Assembly: GCA_003255065.1 (NCBI GenBank)
Contig: QAOA01001034.1
Location: 213,779 to 277,778 of the forward strand
Reading direction: 5' to 3'
Length of the DNA stretch: 64,000 nt
Source: Cercis canadensis
Taxonomy: Eukaryota; Streptophyta; Magnoliopsida; Fabales; Fabaceae
In this document: positions 35,501-45,981 of the stretch, in pieces
Position numbering within the stretch: position 1 is the first letter of the stretch
How the letters are laid out: each line of letters begins with the position of its first letter
The notes under the pieces: model-generated
Databases searched by the model: none
What the model saw: the letters and a program-made list of their open reading frames with translations, nothing else
Told to the model about the DNA's origin: nothing
Position numbers and translations under genes: made by a program

Positions 35501-36046
35501 AGTTGAAAGTGGGGAAAGTGTAATAATATAAGTAAAGGCTCAGCTTAGCCCATAATGCCTGCAGGGATCTGTGAACGCAATAGATCCAATTTCATCTTAG
35601 TCAGATTGCATGAGAACGTGTTCTGTCTTTCCGAATTTTTCTATGTTTGTTTCACAAAGTAGCAAAGAATGATACAAGACAAAAGAAAATAAACAGTATA
35701 GGGTAAAGAAACTAAGATAGGAGCAAATAGATATAAATTCATGCGCAATTAAAATCCTCAATTGACAGTTTTCACAAACAAGTAAGCATTGAAAATGACA
35801 ATAACCCATCCATAAATCCATTCATTAAGCCCAAGTTAAAAGATTTGGAATTTACAATATAGATGAAAAAGCAATTATTGAATGAAGAGAAATGAGAGAT
35901 CTTACAACAGGGTTTCTGTCATTGAGAAGAGATGGGTTTTCTCGAAGTAACCTCTGAAATCCAACAAGGTCCCCAGACTGTGCGTAGCCGTGGATGGTCG
36001 CTGGTTTAGCAGATCTTGACCGTTGATCTTGAGACCTGTGCATCAT
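32557..36046 (-). CDS. Ankyrin-repeat plus CbbX-type AAA ATPase, 7 exons
   Basis: Exons: 36046-35906, 34695-34585, 34481-34383, 34279-34169, 34083-33780, 33322-33183 and 33093-32557, giving 480 residues. Exons 2-4 each carry one ankyrin repeat (TPLHVSAGHNRAEMIKFLL, TPLHMAAKNGCNEAARLLL, TPLHLAVWHS), and exon 5 begins a partial fourth. The AAA module follows: Walker A GNPGTGKT at 251-258 is split by intron 5, and Walker B ILFVDEA lies at 310-316. The GHTGPKTRRK and FCRRVTKF segments are typical of the CbbX/CfxQ group. For exon 7 the acceptor TACACAG keeps the length expected for CbbX proteins. The domain fusion matches Arabidopsis At3g24530 as I remember it. CbbX reactivates red-type Rubisco in algae and proteobacteria; the role of this plant fusion is unknown. 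Confidence 0.93.
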
Positions 36047-36544
36047 GAATTCCCAAGGAAGAACGGCAGAGCAGAATGGGGAGAGAGAAAAGGAAGAGAT
36101 TGCATAGGTCAGTGGTGAGTGAATGCAGAGGAAATGAGAGTCTCGTCTCGTCTCTTCTCTTTTCTTGGTAAAATAACTGAAATAATACCTAATAAAAAAA
36201 ATTTACTAAAATAAATTACTATTAAAATTATATATAAAAATTAATCTCTTTTAAAAAATTTAATTGAATATTATCAGATAAAATGAAAAATGTTACTTCA
36301 GATGTAAGGTTTTCTTTAAAAATTCACTATCAAAATAGCCTTAATAAATAGCAACAAGGCAAAAAATCTTTAGCAAATAACAAAAACCCTGAATTGCTAT
36401 CCAGCAGTTTCGGTGTTTCCTTTAAGAAACTATAACTATCTAGTTTATTGATAACCAAAAAAACATATTTTCTCTTTCTCTCCAAGAGTTGCTTCCATTT
36501 TCTTTTATCTTTTTTTGTCTCTATGTCCAAGACATAGTACTTTG

Positions 36545-36979
36545 TGTAAGAAATATAAATCGTACACAGTAAATTTTATTGCGAAATTACTAATTTCTAG
36601 TCATAAATGCGTTCTAGTATTTAAAAAAATTGAGATAGTACTTTTAATCTATATCTTTTTTTTATACTGATGAAGTATCACAAGTTATTTATAGGCTAGA
36701 TTAAAGACTTTATCAGATAATTATCTATAACAGTTTCCTTTCATTAAGAAGACTAACTCTTTAATAGTTATCTTAATATAATTGTCTCTTCCCACAACTA
36801 GCTAATTATCAAATAATTATCTAATAGATAAATATATATTATTAGTGAATAAACATCTACTAATTATCTTATAGATAAACATATCTGATAAGTTATCTAA
36901 TAGATACATATATCTTATTAGTGGTAAATAAATATTTTTTTAGTTGGTCATCTTAGTCTCAAAAGAGACATGTCTAACA
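36545..36979 (-). repeat. 3' LTR of the copia element
   Basis: Bounded by the CTTTG target repeat on one side and the purine tract on the other. Diverged direct copy of 39655-40095. Confidence 0.88.
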
Positions 36980-37339
36980 TTCTCCCACTTGGTCCACGTG
37001 ACTTTATCATATAATTTCTTTGACAAACTTTAGTTTAGCCAAATTTACTTTATGTTACTTTAGCTAATTATGGTAAAATGTTCACTTAAAAATTATCAAT
37101 ACATTAATCATAGTGTTTATGCTCAAACATAGCGAACATTTTCTTTCATGTATTACAATGTTTGATTATTTTCAAATAAACATCTAATTGTATGAATCAC
37201 TCATTATGAGCTCATTTAAGATCTAACTTTATTGATTCAAATAAATCAAACTTTATTCATAAAAATCTGAATGTGCATATAAACTTTATGTCTATAATAA
37301 ATAAACACAACAACCCAAAATGTCAAAAAAAAAAATTGT

Positions 37340-38560
37340 CTAATTTGAGCTAGCAAGTCCCATATAATCCACATGATTATTGAAGTCTTTAGCTGGCATA
37401 CATTTAGTCAAAGGATCAGTAATAATCAATTTAGTGCTAATATGCTCAATAACAACAATTCGATCATTGACATTTTCTTTGATCATTAAATACTTAATGT
37501 TGATATGTTTGGTTCGGCCTCCAATCTTGCTATTATTTGCAAAGAATTCTGCAGTCGAATCATCACAATAAATCTTTAGTGGCATTTCAATGGAATCAAC
37601 AATTTTCATGCCAAATATTAAATTATTTAACCATATTGCTTGTGATGTAGCTTCATAACACGTAATAAATTTAGCTTCCATTTTGGATGATGTAACATGA
37701 CCTTGCTTTTTTACTTTCCCATGATACAACACATTCACCTAGGAGAAAAAAGTATCCTAAAATAGACCTTAAGGTATCTACACATCCACCATGATTGAAA
37801 TTTGAATATCCAATAACTTCCAAATGATCCAAATGCTTGTATGTCAATTTGTGGTCCTTGGTTCCTTGAAGATATCTCATAATCTTTTTAGCAGTTTTTA
37901 AATGCTCCATACCAATGTTACTTTGATATCCATCCAACATTCTTACTGTAAAAGGTTTCTTACTGTTGAAGCATATAGAATGCCAAAGATCACTACTTGT
38001 AAATAAAATGTCATCGACATATAGGACTAAACATATAAATTTGATCTCATTAATTTTAAGATATATACATTGATCAACAATATTTTCTACAAAATCATAA
38101 GAAAGAATAACATTGTGATACTTTGTATACCATTGTTAGGATGCTTGCTTTAGTCCATATATGGATTTCTTTAATTTGCACAAATTGGCGTATGTACACC
38201 TCCTCCTCAAATTATCTATTTAGGAATGTTGTTTTCATATTCATTTGATGTAACTCTAAATTAAAATAAGCTACTAAGACCATGATTGTCCTAAATGAAT
38301 CATTCTTTGAAATTGGAGATAAGGTTTCATAGTAATCAACGCTTTCCTTTTGAGTAAAATCTTTAGCCACAAGTCTTGCTTTATACCTTTTAATATTATT
38401 AGAATAATTTTTTTTGATCTTATAGACTCATTTACATCCTACAATATATGTCTTTTTTGGTAATTTAACAAAGTCTCATATTTGATTTTTAGCCATAAAT
38501 TCTATTTTCTCTTTCATGGCATTATACCATAGTATGAAGTTTACTTCAGTCGTGGATTAT
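37340..38560 (-). pseudogene. Degenerate copia reverse transcriptase and RNase H
   Basis: Read on the minus strand from about 38560: WYNAMKEKIEFMAKN, then RYKARLVAKDFTQ, then IYGLKQAS, then the catalytic LVLYVDDIL near 38035-38010, then MRYLQGTKDHKLTY (about 37910-37860), and finally the RNase H stretch 37738-37340 with KMEAKFI and IKYLMIKENV. Several TGA/TAA stops replace expected Trp or Arg codons and at least one frameshift occurs near 37700. Ty1/copia because RT follows the YVDD pattern and RNase H is last. Not functional. Confidence 0.88.
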
Positions 38561-39034
38561 GAAAAAGAATTTAGATCATTTTTAAGTTTAACATACATAA
38601 ATACTACGAAACAAAATAACTTTATAATTGAATTATCTAATGACAATCCAATAATAAATAAATTCTAACATTCTTGTAAGTAAATGTTGCAAAATATGCA
38701 TAGAATTTATACAAACTTTAATAATAAGACTAATGGATATAATAATAAAATAAAATATTCCACACTTGTGAGTATATAAAATAATTTTATCTCAATGCCT
38801 TATATATTATCTTAATCTAATTAATTCACCAAAATAATCACTTTCCTATGGGATCAAGTAATTATTTTAATTAGTTAATTGCATCATATTAGATACAATT
38901 TATCTTTATAAATCAATAATGTTTTATGTGATTAAAATCATACATCATCATAAGCCTAAAATGCTGAAATTGAGACAAGAAAATCTAAATCATTTAGCAA
39001 AAGGACTAGCTAATAGTAGCTATTAATATTTATT

Positions 39035-39345
39035 TCATGTTGGGTCAAATCAGCCAAGCAAAAATGAATATAAAATTTCATGTTGATGAGGATTGACCCA
39101 AAGCCGGTCGAACTCCAAGCTCACTATTCAGTCGATAACACGCCACATTTTCAGTAGGATAAGGCACTGCCAACTCAGCTTCACAACTGCTATAAATACA
39201 CATAGAATGTAGTATAAAAGGTAACTTGTCAGAATTATACATGGACTTGATTATTTATCTTATCATCTACCTATACTAACTTAAGTATCGGAGAGTCATC
39301 TTCGACTCACTACTGAGATTGGTTTCTTGCAGGTACATTCAGCTC
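39035..39345 (-). repeat. Possible nested LTR-like fragment in the copia leader
   Basis: Within the region where gag should lie there is a stretch with a TATAAATA box (39191) followed by a CTAACTTAAGTATCGGAG motif and a TTTCTTGCAGGTAC motif. This combination resembles the promoter-leader part of other plant LTR elements, in the plus orientation. No second end or target duplication could be found, so it may be original leader sequence instead. Confidence 0.3.
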
Positions 39346-39654
39346 AGACATTTATGACATTAACACATGTCATATGCAAAAAGTTATTTTCCTTCTCTAG
39401 TGATCGAAATTATCTAATAGACTCTACCATCACAACCGTACCACTAGTAGCTCATCTTTATTCAATGAGTATTTGCATATAACATAGGAATACATACCCC
39501 TCAATGCTTCCAAATAGTATAGCTTTTAAGCTATGAAAGCATAGTTGGTCATCAACACAACAAATAAGAGATATATTGATAGATCTCCAACAGACAAATA
39601 AGCAGTTATGAAAACGCAAAAATACATAGGTATCAACCAAGCTCTGATATCAAA

Positions 39655-40095
39655 TGTAAGAAATATAAACTATAGACGTAAATTTTATTGCGGAATTACT
39701 AACCTCCAGCCATAGATGTCTTTTAGTATTTAGAAAAACTGAGAGAGTGATTTTAGCCTATGTCTTTTCTTTATGTCTTATACTGATAGAGTATCACAAA
39801 CTATTTATAGACTAGACTAGAGACCCTATCAGATAATTATTTATAACAGTTTTCTTTCATCAAAGAGACTAATTCTTTAACAATTATCTCAACATAACTG
39901 TCTCTTCTCACAATTAATTAATTATTAAATAATTATCTAATAGATAAATATATCTTATTAGTAAATAAATATCTACTAATTATCTAATAGATAAACATAT
40001 CTCATAAGTTATTCAATAGATACATATTTTTTATTAGTGATAAATAAATATTTTTTTAGTGGGTTATCTTAGTCTAAAAAAAGACGTGACTAACA
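39655..40095 (-). repeat. 5' LTR of the copia element
   Basis: Starts TGTTAGTCACGTC (minus strand, from 40095), ends TTCTTACA at 39655, and is followed by the Met-tRNA primer site. Confidence 0.88.
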
Positions 40096-41155
40096 CTTTG
40101 AGCTTTGATCAACAAAAGTTAAATGAGAGAAAAAAAAATCATAACTTAATTTTCTAAAGAAAATGATCCTAAGCAAGTAACTCAATTTTTTTCACATCTT
40201 TACAAAATATTAAAATTAAAAATTAATTTTATTCTAAATTTTCAGTAAAAAAAAAAATTCATTTTTATTTCACCTTTATATGTGAACTAAGATAAAATCT
40301 ACCTTGAGAGAATAGTGATTATAACCTCGCATTTAATGCTGGTTCTACTAGATGACAAAACCAAGTATGCTGCTCCCTGGGCCTCTGCCAGCAAGATACA
40401 GCTCCTATAGAGAGACAGAATGGGTAAAGGGTTGACAGGAAGAGACACATCACTATTCTCTCACGGTGGATTTTATCTTGTTGCTATTGATTAACGCTAC
40501 TTTGATATAGTAAATTTTTAAGAAAAATGTCATATCTGAAATAACATTTTTTATTTTGTTTGATAATGCTCGAAATTCATTTTCGTATATAATTTAAAGA
40601 GTAATTTCTTTCAATAAACTTTTTTTTTTTGGAACTATTTCAGTCATTTTTCCCTTCTCTTCTCGTCCCTTAATTTTCAGATAATTTTCTTCAGAGACAT
40701 TGGTGCTCACCTCCCGCCTCCGATGCTTGCGTTGCGTCTGAATCTTAAGCTTAAATTCGATCACTTTATCTAAACACAATCATTTTTTTATGTCAATTGA
40801 CCAATATGTCCCTGCTTTAGTGAGGCACTTCCAGGTGACAACTACCCACACCCACACCCACACCCACACCCACTGCCTGCCGGGTGACAGCAATTCATCC
40901 CCTGGAAACTAAAATTATATGCATGGATCATAAATTCATAATTCATAACCAGCCAAATTAATTAATTAATATATGGGTCATATTACACAAATACACAGTA
41001 ATATAATTAATTTAAAATTTTTTAAAAATTGAAATTTCAGTTTCTTATATCTTTAAGTAAAAAATTTAATTTTATTTATTTAATAATAAATAATATATTT
41101 TTTTTGGTTTTAACCAAAGGTTATTCTCAATTTAGCTTTCTTGTATTAAGATTAA
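40096..41155. other. Intergenic region between two transposons
   Basis: AT-rich, no gene. Contains a short ACACCC tandem repeat at 40844-40873 and poly-T/poly-A tracts. Confidence 0.55.
40844..40873. repeat. ACACCC hexamer microsatellite (5 units)
   Basis: Five head-to-tail copies of ACACCC. Resembles, but is not, the plant telomere heptamer. No functional claim. Confidence 0.8.
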
Positions 41156-43754
41156 GGATGTGTTTAGATGATGTATTTGTATAGTGTATTTAAAATATAA
41201 ATTTTAAATTATACTGTTTATATAATTTTTTAAAGTATTTTTAAAATTTTAGTGTATTTTTATAGTATAATTCAAAATTTTAATATGATGTATTTCAAAT
41301 TCACTTAAAATAGTGTGTATTTGAAATTCTTTTTTTTTTTTTCCACTAAGCCCCCGATACCCCTTCCCCTACCTCGACCCACTGAAACTCATTGCTCTTG
41401 GCACCGTGTGCTTGTGCACAGCCATCAGCCAGCGTCACCGCCACCAACGCCGCCGCTTGCCAGCACCGACGGCACCAACACCTCCACCCGCTAGTACCGC
41501 CGCCGCCAACACCACCACCCATAGCACCTCCTCTCACTTTCTGCTCTTCACAACCTTCTACTGTCGCCACTGCAAGTATCGAAGGCCAGGTAGAGTTCTT
41601 ATCCCTTACCACCCATATTCTGATTAGATCATTGTGGGTATTTCTAGAGATTAAAATTGAGTTGGGTATTTCACTTTATAGCTTATGTTTTTGGGTTAGA
41701 TACTTATGCATTCTTGTTTCATATTATGATTTGGGAATTCTAGTATTTCCGTTCTTTTTTTTTTACTGAATGTTAGGGTTGGAATCCTAATTTGAGTTTA
41801 AGAGCTCTTCTACTTGTTGTACATGGATTTGATGAATCCAAGACAAGGTCAGAGGTCGCGATTCTGGTGTTTTCATTGTTTTCTTTTAGTTTGGCCTGTT
41901 ACTTGCCTAATAAATTCTTCATAGAATGTGTGTAATATTAGTAGAAAACTAGAAATGTGTATGGCCTTATGTTTTATGATTAATTTTTGTTCATTAGTTT
42001 TGTGTCATACTATGATTAATTTTTCCGAAAGCTGAATCTGTTTAGCATTTTTTTTGTTTTGCTTTGTTCAGAGCATTATGTAAATGCTATTATGTCCTTA
42101 GCTTCAATTTTCACATTTGACTGACTTTTTATTGTGAATATGTTCCTTTGTTTCTTTGAAGCTCTCCATTTGATTTTGGATTAAGTGATTTAATCATAAG
42201 CATGTTTCTGCTTGAAAGGTGTTAAATTTATTCATGAATCTATCTCAAATGTTTGAGTTTTCTTATTTATCATGAAATACCAGAAAATATTGTAAAACTC
42301 AAAATGATTAGCTCAGTTGCTTAGATTCTACTATGTAATATGTTTCCTTAGTTTCCTTTATTATGTTTTCATGTTTGGTTCTGATATTTTCTCTAAGGAC
42401 CATATTTGCTGGTAAGAGACTCTAGGAAGTCGTATTTTCAAATGTTTGGTTTATAATTTGCAGATCTTCTATTCTCTGTGACATTGTGAAATACTTCCTT
42501 GCCAATATGGTCCTGTTTTGCTTTTGATTGTTTCCTTTTCTCCATTTTGATTTTTGATTATGAAATCAGAGTGAGATATAGATAGTTGTTTTGGTTGCTG
42601 CTTTAGGCAAAGCTAGCTGCCTTATATAGGCACCCAAAAGATGGGTAGACATAAACGATTTATGAATGGTTACAGAACTTTCATTAGTTCAACAATGACA
42701 TTTGGTTGCATTTAAGCCTAGTGTTAGAATGTGTTTTCTTAAGATGAAGGTGGTGCCATTAGACCCAAAGATGGTCCACAGAATTAATTGGCACTCATTG
42801 TTAACTTTATTGTCTCATTTAGAAAAGTAGGCAGTATCTTATTGTTACTGGGACTCCATTGTTATAAGTGTGTGTGAAACAATTAATGCACTGTGATACA
42901 CTTAAACATAACTTTAAACTGAAAGTTATTTTTGTCTATATTTATTGTTGATATATGATCTCTGCATATTTTTACTGTATGGGGAAAGATATGTTGAAAG
43001 TAGTATATAAAACCTAAAAGAAACTAGTGTGCAGATTGCAGAATTCCTTAGCTTCACCTCATGTATTCAGGCATGTTTGGAATACTTGGTAGTCCCTTGG
43101 GTTGCGGAAGAAGAAGAAGAAAATGTAGTCTCAACAGTCCTGCGACATCAGGGATAGGGTATTGGGGTGAACCCTGTGCTGAAACAAGTTTCTTTTGATA
43201 TCTCAAATGCCCCAAAAGATTCTTTTTCATGCATGTTGCAACCAGCACATTATTTGTGCAACTTCTTTTCTTCATTCATGTGTAATGAAAACTTTGATAG
43301 TGCTACAACAGGAGGACTCAAAAAGTTCTTAGTTTTGCATGAGTTTGGTTCTTTGTGATTTTATTGTAAAGCATGTATTGGATTTGGAATGAGCTCGCTA
43401 TAAAATTAGTTGGAATGCTCTGTTTTTTTCGTTTGTGTATCTTGTATGTGTTTGAGGTATTGTGTTCATTTTTTGCTATTTTTTGTCCAGAATTGGATTT
43501 TTAAGTTGTTCATTCTTGCATTCCTAAATTTTCATAATTGTATGTATGGCCCAATTAGACTATTTAAGTTAAACTTATTTTCCATTAAAGCTATACCTAA
43601 CATAATGTTTTGAATATTGTTGTTAAATTACTCTTTTTATAATAGTGTATCCAAACAAGGTATTTTATAAATACATGTATTTAAAATGCTGCATTTCAAT
43701 TATATGTATATAAAATTCACAAGAATTTGTCAAATACCCCATCCAAACACAACC
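41156..43754. mobile_element. PIF/Harbinger-type non-autonomous transposon (2.6 kb)
   Basis: The ends are inverted: GGATGTGTTTAGATGATGTA at 41156-41175 and, read from the right, GGTTGTGTTTGGATGGGG from 43754. Similarity continues inward with repeated TGTATTT/AAATACA motifs. TAA flanks both sides (41153-41155 and 43755-43757), the 3-bp target duplication typical of PIF/Harbinger. No transposase is recognisable. The first 250 bp inside the left end are GC-rich with CGCCGC/CACCAC runs, unlike the rest, and end in a CCAG-GTAGAG splice-donor-like site, which suggests a captured gene fragment. Confidence 0.65.
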
Positions 43755-45191
43755 TAAGTTTTTTTTAAACGACCTTAAAGACGCACCTCTCGTATCAACC
43801 TGATGCATTTAGGATAATTTTATTCTCTTGAGTGCTGATCTCAAGATTCGAACTTTTGCTAACTTAAGTGAACATGTTTCATTCTTATCATTAGGTCAAA
43901 CTTTTGAGATTAAAATATATATATATATATATATANGATAAAAAAAAATTCCTCATTTGACCCCAATATAAACATTATTTCTTTTAATTTATACAATATA
44001 ATTAAAAAATAAAAACAGGACCATAGTTTTATTGGGTGTCATAGTTTCTTTTAGTTACAAATTCAATAATCAAACCGCTTGTAATCGAGTAATACTAAAG
44101 TCGTTTTCAAATTTTATAAATTTTATGTTTAAATCTAAAATTATAACTAAAATATATAAAAAAAAAAAAATCAATTGGGAGACGTTATACAAATTATCAA
44201 AACTCTTGGTTGTTAAAGCCGGGCTAGTTACTTGGCGGGTTGGACGTCATGGTTATTGCCTAGAAGCAATAACAACCCAGAGTTGTTAACCATGAAGGTA
44301 TTAAGGTAAGGGTTTAGGGAATTAGACCAAACCATATGCGGTCCCAAGATAAGCATGAACAAAGGTTCTAACTTCTATTTAGAATTTTCCTCCTTTTGGT
44401 GAGACGTTAGGAATTGGATAAAATAACTTTTTAACAATTTGTGTTCTTTTATTCACTAATTATTTTATATTACAAATAATATGAAACGCTGGTTAAATTG
44501 ATAATATAAATTGTATTGTCTATTTTATTGGGTTCATAGGGCACGTGTCTATTATTCTATATAAAATAAATAACAAATTATTTAAATTGTCAATTTAGTA
44601 TACCGTAACGAAATAATTAACTTTTTTTATTTTTATTTTTACTGTCAATCCACATGATTTTAGAAAATACGTATACCTTGTGTGCTTTTTGGCAATGGTG
44701 TAACTTATATCAATAACTTATCAATTAAATATTAAAGTTGTAATTTTATTCAATAAATTTATAAAAAAAATATAACATAATGAATAAAGATATAAAAATA
44801 CAATTTAAATTTGAATATATTCAAAAAAATTGACTATTTTTTATTTGATTTTATCCTATATTCTTTTTTATATGGCCTAAATTATAAACTTAGCAAAAAT
44901 TTACAAATTAAGCTTACACTTAAAAAGAAAGCTTGGATAAATTACCCATAAATTTCTCGTTAACTTCATATTATATAAAAAAGTATAGAGTATTTTATTC
45001 ATAACTCAAATTTTAAGAATTAATATTACAATACCCCTATTTTAAGACATGTAAGATTTGGGATCAATGATTTCAATGGAAACTTAATTTCACAGATAGT
45101 CAAGTACCATACTTTCTAAACAATTTTCATATCTATCGTAGTTTTCATTCTTTTTAATATTATGTCATTTTGTAAAAAAAAAAAAAAAAAG
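43755..45191. other. Intergenic region with a gap in a TA microsatellite
   Basis: AT-rich, no gene. A TA dinucleotide run (about 43916-43935) ends at a single N (43936). Unlike the other Ns, no flanking duplication is visible, so this gap probably marks an unresolved microsatellite length. Confidence 0.6.
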
Positions 45192-45522
45192 ACCAGTGAT
45201 ACAGTTTTGTATATTACAACACCATAAGAGTAACATCATTTTTCAAATGATTTTACTCTTGTGGTGACCCAATATCCAAATGTTATCAATATAAAAGTAA
45301 CATAATTAGCCTAATTAGGTGTGTTGCATCATCTAGCCACAGCTTTCAACCAGCCATGTCAAAGGAAAAATCAGAAAATCAAGATTAGGTATCACAGTTG
45401 GACTTATTGTGTCACATTTGTAGTTATACCATTTCAATAATGTGTCACAACAAGAATGATATTATTTGCCAAATTGTATCATTTTTGTAACGTTATAATA
45501 TATACAATTGTGCCACTGGTAT
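45192..45522. mobile_element. MITE upstream of NYC1 (about 330 bp)
   Basis: ACCAGTGATACAGTTTTGTA (from 45192) is an imperfect inverted copy of the right end, which reads TACAATTGTGCCACTGGT to 45520. A second internal palindrome, CCATAAGAGTAA/TTACTCTTGTGG, occurs at about 45222-45264. Non-coding. It sits about 460 bp upstream of the NYC1 start codon. Superfamily not assigned. Confidence 0.55.
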
Positions 45523-45732
45523 CCCAACTTTTTTCTCATTATTTCTAAACACATTATGGTAAATGTAAAAATTATTTGAAAAATATAGTATTTATGAAAT
45601 TAAAATTTTAAAATGTGTTATTCAAATGACCCTAAGATTTGGGAATAAAATTATGCAAGACAAGGTGTTTTTTTGATTGACAGCTCGCACAAAACCAGGA
45701 AGAAAAAGCGAGGTGGACACAGACCTACATGC

Positions 45733-45778
45733 CACGTGTCAACTAATCTTACAAAGATGAGGTTGCTTGAACGTGTGG
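45733..45778 (+). promoter_or_regulatory. Two ABRE/G-box elements upstream of NYC1
   Basis: CCACGTGTC with the G-box core CACGTG at 45733-45738, and ACGTGTGG at 45771-45778, lie 249 and 211 bp upstream of the NYC1 ATG. Both match the ABA-response core. In Arabidopsis, ABA-pathway bZIP factors are known to activate chlorophyll b reductase genes in senescence. That these sites serve that role here is inference. Confidence 0.55.
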
Positions 45779-45981
45779 TCATCACACTCTACGCTCTTCT
45801 TCACTACGTATGTAGATTGTAGAATGATCTCTTCGAATCTGTGCTTACTCTAAGATATTTTACACCAGAAAATTACAAAACACCACAAATATAACCGAAC
45901 AAATAACTGAAATGTATAAACTTCATTCCCGATTAGTTGGAACATTTCCATCACCTTTATCTCTGCCATTCGTTCACAACC

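Larger units (their letters stand above)
36545..40095 (-). mobile_element. Old, internally deleted Ty1/copia LTR retrotransposon (3.55 kb)
   Basis: The LTRs are 39655-40095 (5', 441 bp) and 36545-36979 (3', 435 bp) on the minus strand; both start TGTTAG and end TTCTTACA. The 5-bp target duplication CTTTG is at 36540-36544 and 40096-40100. A primer-binding site complementary to initiator Met tRNA, TGATATCAGAGC (39652-39641), lies 2 bp inside the 5' LTR. A purine tract AAGTGGGAGAA abuts the 3' LTR. The LTRs differ by roughly 15 percent in the stretch I compared by eye, so the insertion is old. Gag, protease and most of integrase are missing. Confidence 0.92.

Noticed and set aside
41346-41769. 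Pro/Ala- and Gly-rich frames on both strands as a gene
   Set aside because: They lie inside a terminal-inverted-repeat element, have low-complexity composition and no domain. Treated as possible captured fragment instead.
44205-44300. GC-richer stretch that at first looked tRNA-like
   Set aside because: No acceptor stem, A-box or B-box could be matched. No tRNA or rRNA gene was found in the window.
45937-45981. Upstream extension of the NYC1 frame
   Set aside because: It begins at TTG, not ATG. The ATG at 45982 starts a normal transit peptide.
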